A stretch of 64,000 bases of DNA, taken from positions 18,055 to 82,054 of the forward strand of contig QNGE01003090.1 of assembly GCA_008508345.1 (NCBI GenBank). Reading direction: 5' to 3'. Source of the stretch: Paragonimus westermani. Its lineage: Eukaryota; Platyhelminthes; Trematoda; Plagiorchiida; Troglotrematidae. The notes under the pieces were generated by a model. That model searched no databases. It had not been told where the DNA came from and worked only from the letters and a program-made list of their open reading frames with translations. Positions 46,401 to 56,329 of this stretch are shown here, one piece after another (within the stretch, counting starts at the first letter, position 1; every line of letters starts with the position of its first letter). Position numbers and translations under genes: made by a program.

Positions 46401-49400
46401 TAGACTTGTCTGGACGATATTATTTCTCTAAAGCGATATACAAGAACCGGCGGCATGACCAAAGGATATCTGTAAATTGAAGCCTCAGATGCAACCGGTA
46501 GGAAACAGATACACTGTACAGAGTAGGCATTCTTATTGAGTGGTTTATTCAACGAAAAACGGCACGCTAGTCTAAAACCTGTGGATGCCAAAATCCCATA
46601 GCTTTTTGGATTGCCCGAAAGGCATAAACCGGTAGTTTCATAAGGCTTATTTCCGCAATACACGACATCCTGCTGCCCGCCGGTTAAGCGGTGGTTAGTG
46701 TTGTGACTTCTGCTCATCAGCTCTTCACATTGTGAAAGACACGTTTGAACTGATCTCGCGTATTGATCAATTGGGTGTCACAACAAGCATGGTGTGTCTA
46801 AATGATGTCAATTATGTGGAAGTAGACAGACGGTTACATGAAAGAACTAGTGATTCTGATTACATTTTATCTCACTTCATGCACCTCATAATCCCGTTGC
46901 CCCTTACGACTTCTACTTTATGTAAAAGGTGTTAGGCTTTACTGCATGTGTAAGAGTTTTCCAGACACCACCACGGTGGACAAAGTGTTTCCAGGCCTTG
47001 TTTTAGCAGATGCGTTTAAATTCGGAGAAGTCATTTCCCCCCCCCCCACGGTTGAACTGACGCTGTTAACTGTGCTCCTGATTTGGCAAACTACGGAACG
47101 TAACGACGAAGAGACATTCTTGATTAAGAAAGTCAAGGTAGGTTGCAGTGCTCAGCCCAGAGAGATCAGTCCTTAAACCCAGGGCCCGGTACCTCTCACT
47201 CAGAACTGCCACAAGTTCATGTATGCACATGGGTTGAGTCTTCACTCATCTAGAATGAACAGAAACGTCGCTTATTGCCGTGTATCGCTCATTATTTGGA
47301 CGAATATGCGCCAATACTGCATGTGACACATCAATTCATCTGACGATATACGAGACTGGACCTTAACGCGATGTGACTGCTTGCACACCTCGATGATCTG
47401 CTAGAGTGGAATGGATTGGTAAGGCTACCACGCCGACAGTCACTCATACCAGGCAGGTCAATAGGTAGGCCTGACAAACCACAGTCTTCTGGTCCTCCGG
47501 GTTGGGGGTTGAAAAATGGTTGACTTCTTTTTCAGGAAAATGTATCAGTGTTGGCACACTGCCACCCACCAGATGCTTGCGGTATAGGCATTTGAGCCAA
47601 AGGCTTTGGTTGAGAACCCTAACCTTTCCCCTATCTAGGTCTGGGCGTCTTGGCGGTATCTCAACACACACGACCATGAATACGCATAACACTAGTACTT
47701 TACTACTTCTGTTTAATAGAGGACTGTCTGTGGTACCCATAAGATGACGGTATGGACAACTTGACTTGCGGAAGACTGGTTAATCTTAACTATGCTGACA
47801 AGGTGCTGCTGTTTGACAATTTCCAAGCAGCACGAACAACCCTTGACACCATTTGAGAAGCTACATCGGCGGCGGTGGAGGTGTGAGGAATGAAATAAAA
47901 GTGCGTATCTCTGAAGCTAGGTTGATATTCACCAATTTGGGGCACCTACGCCAACAGTAACGACTGTGTTACTTCACGGCAGCGAAAATTTGCCGCTCAA
48001 GATGGAAGACGTGAACCGTCTTCACGTATGTGACCACCGATGTCAGCATTCAGTCGCTCGTATCGGGTGACACCAACGAGTAAGCAACTAAGAGGTTAGA
48101 AAGCGGGTATGTGGTGGTGGCTATCAAATGGGTTCTTTTGTTAACTCATTATATTTGCACAGGCTTAGATGGTTAGGTCAGATGCTAACGATGTCAGTTA
48201 GTCGTCTGCTACATCGAACACTCTGCCGACGCCGTGGCCGACTGATGTAAGGTGCGGGGTGGACAGATGCAATCGTTCACGAAGGGGTTAGCCACTGTAG
48301 GTCGGGTTCGTCTCCCGGGCTGGGGCCCTCACGACTCACAAAATCGGTGGCTGGAAACGGTAGGTGAGATGGTGGCTAACCGAGCTCAGTTGCGTGAATG
48401 ATGTCGTTGTTTGGTCGAGTTGTTTGTGAAACGAGTGCATTTAATGACATGGGGCGGTGAAAGCCGTAAGGAATTTGTCTTGTTGATGACGCCTTGGTTT
48501 CACTTACAGCTCGATTGTTTGTCTGCGGAGTGTAGACACCTTGATGTTGAATGTCTGAATATGGTCGTAGTTATTTTCTTTTGTGTTGTCTTGTCTCTCC
48601 ATTTACAGGGCATTCTTTTCTGTTCGTGGTTATGTGGCAGTTAAGCGTCAGTGTGAACCGCTGTATTGCTGTCTATGATGATGACAATACAAACCCATCG
48701 AGATGGCTAATGTTGACTGGCAAAAACGAAGATAGTTGGTTATCGACTGAATTAAGCAGGGCATAGCTTACGAATCACAATTTCACCTCAGAAAGTTGGA
48801 CAGAAACGTTCGTGAGGGGTTTTAGGAGAAGGGATTGGATAGCGGAATGAGATTTCCAATATTGCAAGACGATGTTGGACCAGTCCACATACATGTTGCC
48901 TTCCGTTCAACTGGGATAACCGATTCAGACCTTTTTGATCGCACTGTTTACAGTTCGAGTTGCAAAAACATTTACGTGCAAAAGTGTCAACAGTTCAAGA
49001 TGATGATAACACAGCTAACTGGAACGGCCTTGTATGGGCATTTAATTCATTTCAGTATTGATTGATTACATCGGTCTACCTGACGGTTTGAGGAGAACAT
49101 CATGAAAAGCTTTTGAGAGCGAGCTGACAGACGACGAATTAAGAGGCACCATCTGAAACTGATGTTTTCTAGGCATGGCAGCAGATGAAAGGGGACACTG
49201 TGGAGCATTTTGGCAACAAGCACTGAAACGTAGGTGCAACAAAAATGGACTGACTCAGTGTTACTGTGCACGGAAGCTAAGATACAGGCTTTTCATGACA
49301 ATTAATAAACTGCCTTGACAGTTCACTGTTAAGTTGCTTACAGTGTTCACGGCTTGGTGTTCAGCCATGTGATACCGTAAAGGACGTGTAGAATAGTGTG

Positions 49401-52400
49401 ATAGTCGATTTGCCCAAGGATAAGTTGATCACTTGGGCGGATTGAAAACGACAGCTATGCGAACTTCGTATCTGGTCTGCATTAGAGAAGTGAAGCTACG
49501 TTCACGCGAGGTTGCTAAAAGTCAACCCAAGAAGATAATAATGTAAAATTTAGAAGATGTGGACAGTATTTCACATGTTAGCCAAGTCTAAATCAGTCAG
49601 TTGTCATCGCAGACAGAAATGCATGCGTAACAATAGTGGATGATGAAGTGCCATGTAACCCTGAAGACACGGATAAGCTCTAGCTAGGTGAGAAGGAAGT
49701 GACTAACTAAAACTACCACTTTTCTCCTCAATCATTCAACTTCAAAGAGTCCACACCTACTAAATAAACAATCCAACTATAAATAAAATTAAAGCGTAAA
49801 CAACAAGGCAATCCTCTCACAACCTCCACCACCTTGCGTCGACAACGTCATTCACTTCACAGAAAACTCTGCCAAACAATGGCAACATTCATGCCAATGA
49901 CACCGAACAGCTCTTATGTCGCCTAAAGTATCCAGCTGCTACCTTAGTGGGTCACGAACACTTCAGCGCAGGAGACAAAATCGACCTACAATGACTAACC
50001 TTTTAGTGGTTGATTCCATCTCCTCACATCAAGTCATCTGTCCTCACCACACTATATCAGCTGGCCACCGTATTCACAAAACTGCCCACTGAGGCAGACC
50101 ACCTGCTGGCATCCCTACCATATACAACCCAACAACCTAATTGCGAATATTCTTAGAGCTTGAACAAAACAATTCTCTCAGCACTCACTACCAACCATAA
50201 GCTTCCTAATCTTCTCGTCGCATACCCGTTAATTCCACCCGGTGTGGGTGATCGAACTCGGATATCGAGGGTGAGAACCGAAGACAGTTGATCTACTCTA
50301 CTCTGAACGGCCTGGTTTCGCAGCCGTAGAATGGTATGTCCGACCGAATCGCCCCATATAGGTGATCATCAAACTGCAGCGAGATGCCTCTGTTGCTAGA
50401 AAAGTCAGATTGATGAACACAGCCTCAGCCTTGGAGATGTGGACCTCTACTTCGACCATTATACATTCATCGCTTCCTGAATACACAAACCAGCCAACAA
50501 CCTCAATGACGTGGTTATCTAACATTAAATTTGCGTAACCACAACAGTCTTCGGAAGCACTTTGTGCTTGCAGGATGTAGAGCACAGCCTGAATTATCTG
50601 ACAGAACGAGAAGTAGATCCTAACGTTGTGTACTACCTGGGAGCTGTTACGCGACAACACCTGGCCGTCAAGATCGGTCAGTTTTCCACGGGGTAGGAGG
50701 TTCACACATGTTTCTGTGCTGTGCACAATACTCGCAATGGTTTGTTTGTGACCAATTTGGATAATTATGGGGAAAGTGGACAGTGTCGGCGTATGCCACT
50801 CTTGGTGCTGACTTTTAGACTCCCTCATCATAGGCTCTAAAGTGAGTTGACGTGTGGGAATAAAACGCCGATGGTGTGTTCAAAAATGTGCTCGTATCAC
50901 CACAGCTCTAAACATGTATATCGGTCGGCTGAATCGAAAGGATAGTCGATGAAACGACAGTCGTTAGTCGGTAGTAAGCGCGAGCTTGCTTCAGAATTCT
51001 GCGAACGGTGAAAAATCGATTAACATATTCTCGTGTAGAAAAAATGCTCTTCCCTATTTTCCCTTGTGTCTACCTTTTAAATTGCAAAGTTGACGATGCA
51101 TAATGGGAGCCAGAAACCTGGCCAAGGCCAGAATCAAGCTAAACACCCATAGTTTACGCACGAGCTCTTGGTTCTTTCCGAGACTAAGGCTGATGTCGAA
51201 TGGCCCCAGCACAGAGAGAGACGCTCGGAGTCGTACACACTAGTTGAAACAACTGAATTTACGGCTTCTGCTAACGTCCTCCCACCTTCTGTAAAAAGTA
51301 AGGGCACTAATTCAGCCGAACCACAAATCCCATAGCGCTTGGGAGCCAAAATGTAATAGCGGATCTCGGGTTTTTTGGGTGTTTCTGAATCTACCGACCA
51401 GAGCACCACAGTGAAATTTTGCAGCGGTAACACGATAGAAACATAAGGTCATCCAAATAGGTTCCCAAAGTGTTTTGACCTGTTACATGAATGGTCTGTG
51501 AGATTCGGGGCCAGTATTTGTGATCTTAGGAGTTAGGGCAGTTAAGGTTGCATTCCAGGCTAGTTTTGTGTATAAACTTCATCGTTAGTCTAGCCAAATT
51601 TGCGAAAGACAAGTGAGGTCGGTGAAACTATTACCCAGTGGAGGTGGAAAGACAGCGCACTGATGTATAGTGAGAACTTAAGTATATGCTGCACTGAGAA
51701 CGAAATTCGCGAGTGGGGCCACGCCACCTACTGTAGTGAGGATAGACGGTCGCACCATACTACTCACACCACTATTCAGTAGCCGCATGGATCGAAATGA
51801 TCGCGGGATAAATACGGGAGAGATATGGGAAGGATCGTTGGAAGGCAGAATGACATTTAATGGCTGTCGCCACATGACGGAACTGAGACATGGTGTCCAA
51901 AGCGACTGGAGCGTCCTCAGAAGAGTGCGTTGTGCAAATGAGTGTTTTTGTTTCTAGTCCCGTTGAGAGGCTTAAGTAGTGCATTGGTTTCTCCAATAAA
52001 ACAACCTTTGTGTCGTCCGCAACAACAACAACACTACTACTAGCAAATAAGCGGTCTATCTAAAGTCTGTAATGATTCACAGAAGGTTGAAATCGAGTGC
52101 ATTTGCAATGCGGCAATTCAGATAAACGTAAAATAGGAACGCCATCGGCTACAATCAGAAACAGCACATATTACCGGTCACGTTCGAATGGACCATCATG
52201 CATGCCAACCGATCATAGTCCGTGTACAGTGACCAACGAGTTCCGTCGAAATGTCTCTGTAGCGTGTATCTCGCGTAATTTTACTTGCGTGTTCTAAATT
52301 TACCCGGGGACATAACTCCTTCAAATACTTTATTCGTTAGAAGATCGTGCTAATACCACCTTGGTATACTACGGCCACACTTTCGTCTTGTTAGTAAAGC

Positions 52401-55037
52401 TTATGCATTTTTACGGATGAAAATTGAAAAATTCCTGTTTTTTGGCCTCCGCCAGAGGCGATCTCGTACAGTCATTTACACAGTTTTCGTAGGAGCACTT
52501 AATATAGACGCTGAATTGAGCTCCGAACAACTTTTCCGTGTGTTGAACGTCAATCAAACGACGTTGTTTGCTTTGCTTGGATGAAACTGAGGTAATCCTC
52601 TTCCTGTGCAGTTTATGCGGAAGTGGATCTATGAGAAAATGACTGGCGACACGCTCTGATCTCCGAGGTCTTGATGTTTTCTCAGTTAGAACACACTTTT
52701 GCACCACGCTAAACGTTGCATTCCGTGCCACAATGGAACTAAGAATAATCCGGTCTTATTGACTACCTCTGTTCGACGCCAAGCCGGCTGTTCATCCGCC
52801 CCTGTGTTATACATCTCTCAACTCGACACAACAGTCTGGCGTGTACGTGTGTTGACTTCTCGGATGATGTGTGCTCATGCTGCGTAATGCACTTTCCAGT
52901 TACATGAGGTGTTGAGTGCACACGTGTTTATAAGAGAAAGATAATTTGCACACAGGAATTGGTCTGACTGTTTTGGTAGAGTAGTTTTCACTGATTTCCT
53001 CTGTAACTCATTGGAATTAAACAGATATCGAACAATTTGTCACATGTGATGATCTGCCATTAAGACACAAAATGAACACTGAGCGAACTGATGGTTTTGT
53101 TGCGAGATACGTACAATTTTATATGCATCGCAAACATTTTAGCATTGAACCGCACTTATGGGTATTACAACTCAAGTTTTACGTGATCCTGATAACATTA
53201 AAACAAACGACAGATTAACAGATAAACAAGTGGAAATGTATGAAGAACACCTACAAAAATTTACAACGAAAGATAACCGTCCAGACGAATGTGGGAACAT
53301 TTTTAACTGTCACACTACTGTCAGGTTCAAAACAGCTTTTGACGACCGATGTGGATGATCAAACCACCATCAACACGGTAGACAACACTTTCCGGAAAGT
53401 TTGATAACGAGCCTTCAAACCCTCTAGTGCTCAAACTTAGGCCATCGCTTTGTAAGATTCTTTCAACCGTTAACAGCCACAGCGCTCAACACGGCAGAGG
53501 TTCCGTCCACATACGCAGCACGTGACCCAACCTAGATAAGCTGCATGTTTTGGTAACCCCAGTTTTTGTAGAGACTGGAAACGCATCCAATACACACCGA
53601 TGGGCCGTGATTTTATTCACATAGTCAACCCATTTAGCACAAACTAAACGATAAAGACGACGGTCGTTAAATATCGAGAACCTCTAATGACCCTAGGTCA
53701 CAACTGTGGCACTACTGCACAGTACAGGTTACGATGTCAACAAAAATCATGCGAAAGTAGTCAAGCGAGCAGAAACGGAAGTGGAAGATATTTATTCGCA
53801 GAATTCGTTCAGTCGATACAAGCACCCACTACGTCGGTATCGTCGACGCTGAAACGAAAGACGAGCGGAGATAGACCGATAGGCGAACAATCTCATCTCG
53901 ATACATTTATTTGTTTGGTGACGGATTCTAATGTGTATTTAAAAAGTCAACAAATCGCTCACTACTAAGTGTGTGCCACTTTTGAGTATTTTAATATATA
54001 TATATATATCGCGTGAATCAGCCAGGCATATGGTCACACGCATTGTAAACGTTTCGATGAGAAGCGGACGTCTTTGTGACGGTATGAATGGGAAACGTGC
54101 AAATGCACCACGTATGCTCGATTTGCCCATAAAACACTTCGTTGGTAGTGTAAACTGATAAGGCAGCCAAGTGGCCAACAGTTTTCAGCGAGCTAGTTAC
54201 AGCAGGAAAGATGAAATAAGAACCAACTGAATCTTGTAATCACTCTAAACTTTGGAGACCGGTCCACACATGTTCTGCATGCTGGCCGCTAAAGGACAAA
54301 TTGACCTTACCACGGCAAATCCCATGTGACCTCTGTTCCTCTGTCAAGGTGATTTCGATTACAACACTCCTGAGGAAGGCCACCCGAGGTGGTTGAAACG
54401 TAGAGTATTACAACTTGCTCGAAACGTTGTGTTATTCCCAATCTGTATATCGACAACAAAAAAACTTCGCAAAGTCAATATCGACCAGCTCATCACACTA
54501 CGTAAGTTCCACCGTGGTTATAAGTTCAGCAAACGATTAATTGGCACCCACAGTGTGTACCCCAACCATCTAATTGTATGCACCTCTAGAGAATGAACAA
54601 ATGAAATAATCTGACTCACGCTAACGAATACCGACTCTTCAACCTCACTGCTGCCTACTCCTTGGAGTGATCATTCGCCCATCCTTAAAACAGCATACAA
54701 GTCTGGAGGCATACTGAGTACCAACCACTACCAATCAGTGCATGCGACTGAGGACAAGTATTAACGAATGGATATATGCGTCAACATGGAGATTGGGTGA
54801 TGGGTGGAAGGTGGGTGGAGGGTACTAACACTCCGTCGGAAGAGCAATCAGGCTACGATAGAGAGAACGCTAAGCCTATCTATTCCCGAAGAAACTGAAC
54901 ACTCGATGAAATATAAATAACGATTTGGAACAGAAAGAGCTCGGGGGTAAGGTCAAGAATACTAACCCATTTTGAAGTCAAAGAGGATGCACTGATGCTG
55001 AAGAACGTAGAATTGCTTTGGGAAGCAATACACCGGC
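37295..55037 (-). CDS. FIGNL1: Fidgetin-like 1 AAA ATPase, C-terminal six exons (5' part outside window)
   Basis: FIGNL1 is a nuclear AAA ATPase of the meiotic clade that remodels RAD51 filaments in recombination. Exons in transcript order: 55,037-54,967; 42,165-42,004; 40,885-40,830; 39,026-38,863; 37,688-37,588; 37,417-37,295. Phases all agree and give 225 codons plus TGA. They encode [19 protein letters not shown] (just after Walker A), the pore loop SKW/VGEGEK, Walker [13 protein letters not shown], the FIGNL1-type [16 protein letters not shown], sensor 1 LLFVGATNR, the arginine-finger segment [18 protein letters not shown], sensor 2 [14 protein letters not shown], and the C-terminal helix [13 protein letters not shown] ending [11 protein letters not shown]. 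This wording is closer to FIGNL1 than to fidgetin, spastin or katanin. The Walker A exon was not found up to 64,000. Confidence 0.93.
37588..37688 (-). CDS. FIGNL1: FIGNL1 exon with sensor 2
   Basis: Acceptor TTTCTCAACAG, donor GAG/GTAAAT. It encodes [20 protein letters not shown] and continues to SIACDE; the Gly before it is split across the intron. Confidence 0.93.
38863..39026 (-). CDS. FIGNL1: FIGNL1 exon with arginine fingers
   Basis: Acceptor ATCTATTTTTACAG, donor AAAG/GTCAGT. It encodes [20 protein letters not shown] and continues through [14 protein letters not shown] to AQRTK. The three consecutive Arg supply the finger that senses the neighbouring subunit's ATP. Confidence 0.93.
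39860..40150 (+). mobile_element. LINE 3'-end fragment in a FIGNL1 intron
   Basis: TACTGTAGGTCGGGTTCGTC (39,866) matches the 3' segment of the copy at 48,290. The tail TCGTCAGTAAGAACCACTGG with CTGCTGTCT closes it near 40,135. Confidence 0.6.
40340..40590 (+). mobile_element. Second LINE 3'-end fragment in the same FIGNL1 intron
   Basis: TTCACTTACAACTCAGTTG (40,400) and the tail GAACGTCACTGTGAATCACT with TGTATTGCTGT (40,528-40,570) repeat the tail seen 400 bp upstream and at 48,500-48,680. Confidence 0.6.
40830..40885 (-). CDS. FIGNL1: FIGNL1 exon with sensor 1
   Basis: A 56-nt exon between CCCTCTCCAG and AACAG/GTTAGC. It encodes [18 protein letters not shown]; the final Arg codon is split with the next exon. 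Confidence 0.93.
42004..42165 (-). CDS. FIGNL1: FIGNL1 exon with Walker B
   Basis: Exactly 54 codons between CCTGACAG and CTG/GTACGC. It encodes [16 protein letters not shown], the Walker [11 protein letters not shown] with its catalytic Glu, and [13 protein letters not shown]. Confidence 0.95.
43440..44880 (+). pseudogene. Decayed Ty3/gypsy RNase H end and integrase
   Basis: In + strand order the pieces are a worn TDHKTF RNase H motif (about 43,478-43,510), an integrase N-terminal segment [17 protein letters not shown] (about 43,935-43,990), a core start [16 protein letters not shown] (about 44,130-44,180), [15 protein letters not shown] around the second catalytic Asp (about 44,213-44,255), and [16 protein letters not shown] with [12 protein letters not shown] (about 44,405-44,500). 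Stops and frameshifts separate them. It is oriented against the FIGNL1 gene. A possible RT upstream is too decayed to identify. Confidence 0.8.
47750..48690 (+). mobile_element. LINE copy, C-terminal region and complete 3' tail
   Basis: The best-preserved copy of the family. [20 protein letters not shown] (about 47,965-48,025) and [14 protein letters not shown] (about 48,025-48,065) match the LLYGCETWPLRVEDVRRL...FDHRCLRSIAR segment of flatworm LINEs. The 3' part runs from GTTAGCCACTGTAGGTCGG (48,288) through [14 protein letters not shown] coding to a non-coding tail ending GCTGTCTATGATGATGACA (48,668-48,686). Confidence 0.8.
48700..50290. other. Unassigned part of the FIGNL1 intron
   Basis: Open frames are below 80 codons. 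A + strand stretch at 49,900-50,200 (for example [16 protein letters not shown]) is faintly reminiscent of gypsy Gag but too weak to call. A tRNA-like B-box at 50,248 lacks a matching A-box. Confidence 0.35.
50298..50831 (-). pseudogene. LINE reverse-transcriptase fragment, 177-codon open frame
   Basis: The longest single open frame in the window. [20 protein letters not shown] and [17 protein letters not shown] follow the order of the LINE block ...xxxIEVVxxFVYLGSxISxxGxxxxEVxxRIxKARAxFxNLRHLW, which lies after the RT active site. The frame is open because it is a single undisrupted stretch, but the flanking catalytic region is lost, so it is a fragment and not a cellular gene. Confidence 0.65.
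53390..53710 (-). mobile_element. LINE remnant, region C-terminal to RT
   Basis: On the - strand [17 protein letters not shown] (about 53,490-53,540) matches the WLGHVLRMxxxRLPxRALF block. The 53,610-53,660 segment resembles 17,610-17,660 at the DNA level, so both come from one family. Confidence 0.6.
53994..54009. repeat. Short (AT)8 run
   Basis: An uninterrupted AT dinucleotide run in the large FIGNL1 intron. Confidence 0.95.
54370..54399 (+). ncRNA. Hammerhead-ribozyme-like core motif
   Basis: CTGAGGA, then A, a 7-bp hairpin arm GGCCACC, loop CGA, arm GGTGGTT, then GAAAC. This is close to the hammerhead core CUGANGA - stem II - GAAA; two of the seven pairs are G-U. One extra A sits between the core and stem II, and no clear stem I or cleavage triplet is evident upstream, so this copy is probably inactive. 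Hammerheads are known in flatworm SINE-like elements and Penelope-like elements. It could instead be a conserved stem-loop of an unidentified retroelement tail. Confidence 0.3.
54967..55037 (-). CDS. FIGNL1: FIGNL1 exon after Walker A
   Basis: Acceptor CTCCTTTCGTTGCAG, donor AAATGG/GTTAGT. Two bases complete a Gly codon, then [20 protein letters not shown] and SKW follow. This string is diagnostic for FIGNL1. The exon carrying GPPGTGKT must lie 5' of it. Confidence 0.93.
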
Positions 55038-55959
55038 CTGCAACGAAAGGAGAAATAATAAAGACGACGGTGAAAAACGGTCTACTGATTTCAAAAATAT
55101 CCTTGTGTTCTATATCCGATAAATAAACAAGGACGGATGGGATATTTAACAAAAAACAACCGCACCATTCTAATTCATCCATCATTCAAAACGATCAGGA
55201 ACAGGGCAGCCGAACAATATCAAGAACCTGCAACTAACCCGGACTGGAAGACGGTCTACGCTAGATACAAGTTGATAGGAGCACAGTAACTTCGGACAGA
55301 ATGTAGAAAAAACGTAAACCATGCCGTTAAATATCGAACTGCTGCCTCGCCACTAAAATCACAAGCGGTGACCACATTGTTCGGTATAGTTTTAATCTTT
55401 TGCAAAGAGAAGAACTCGAGTATAGCGTTTCGTTACGAAAGGAGTTGCCTAAAGAGTTTAGGGGAAAACAAAAGTTGCAACCAAATGCGTGACATTTGAC
55501 TGATATCAACCAAAATCCAACTGGTACTAATCACTAATCAAAATACAGCTAGATAAGTTTAGCGACTCTGTGAATTCAACTTGGAGATATGACCTAAACT
55601 TGGGGCCATCGATTGGAGTTAGCAGACAGTAACCGTATCCTCTATGAAGACAGCTAGGGGGAGCTGAACATCATCCGCAAGCCAAAGCGGATTGTCGTTT
55701 ACATGTGAAAATCCGACCGCGCTTAATATGAAATCTGGCACAGTGATCGATACCTCATGAGTACGTGATCCGAGTTCAAATTCCAGTCGTTTCAAAATGT
55801 GCACTACCGATGCATTTTAACACGAGCAAAATTTGTACTTCTCCTCTAGTGGCTGGCTGGAAAGTCTATGGGAGTGCGAAGCCTGTAACCAACTGTTAGC
55901 GATATACAACTTATATCGACCAACCCCCCCACTAATCATCAGTAAGAGGTCTAAACGTC

Positions 55960-56320
55960 AAACTTGACTGCTATTGGTCAATTTATGGCCGATGGTTGAC
56001 ACGATAGCTGCATATGTTCCTGGGTGACGTTGTGCACGTGCTTTCATAAGGGACAAGTGCAGTGAACGCACCTGCTGCGAACAGCCTGACATTGAAAAGT
56101 GCCCAGTCCGCGTGACAACAGTGGCTCTGACCAACTGGCAATCCGATTGGTCGATGGATGAGACGAGCGCAACCAACCGTCACGTTGACGTGTAAACCGT
56201 GTTAGGTGGTGCACGTGGTTCCAGCAGGCTTGCTTTTTTAATCGGTGTAACCATGTTTATAAAAGATAATGCCACCTATTAAACAACTGTCTCAGAATGT
56301 GGCGACTGGTTAGTTTCTGT
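55960..56320 (+). mobile_element. Possible gypsy LTR end with primer-binding site
   Basis: A TATA-like TTTATAAAAG (56,258) is followed by CTATTAAACAACTGTCTCA and then TGTGGCGACTGG (56,300-56,311), resembling the LTR/primer-binding-site junction of some metazoan gypsy elements (TGGCGAC...). About 220 bp on, SPTGQAENGQ in one frame faintly recalls the end of an integrase core. No partner LTR was found. Weak. Confidence 0.22.
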
Positions 56321-56329
56321 GGTTGGAAC

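Larger units (their letters stand above)
42166..54966 (-). other. 12.8-kb FIGNL1 intron filled with mobile-element debris
   Basis: It contains a gypsy integrase remnant (43,440-44,880), LINE fragments on both strands (47,750-48,690, 50,298-50,831, 53,390-53,710), an (AT)8 run and a hammerhead-like motif (54,370-54,399). Stretches 45,000-47,740 and 51,000-53,390 show nothing I can name. It splits the conserved pore-loop sequence SKW/VGEGEK. Confidence 0.85.

Noticed and set aside
50220..50290. B-box-like GATCGAACTCGG suggesting a tRNA
   Set aside because: No matching A-box or cloverleaf; at most a tRNA-derived repeat remnant.
54880..55185. 101-codon - strand open frame as an independent gene
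   Set aside because: Only its middle 24 codons (54,967-55,037) are conserved FIGNL1 sequence bounded by splice sites; the rest is intron read-through.
55619..55804. 61-codon frame with ADDVQLPL resembling a polymerase active site
   Set aside because: The flanking context does not match RT motifs from any family on either side; judged coincidental.
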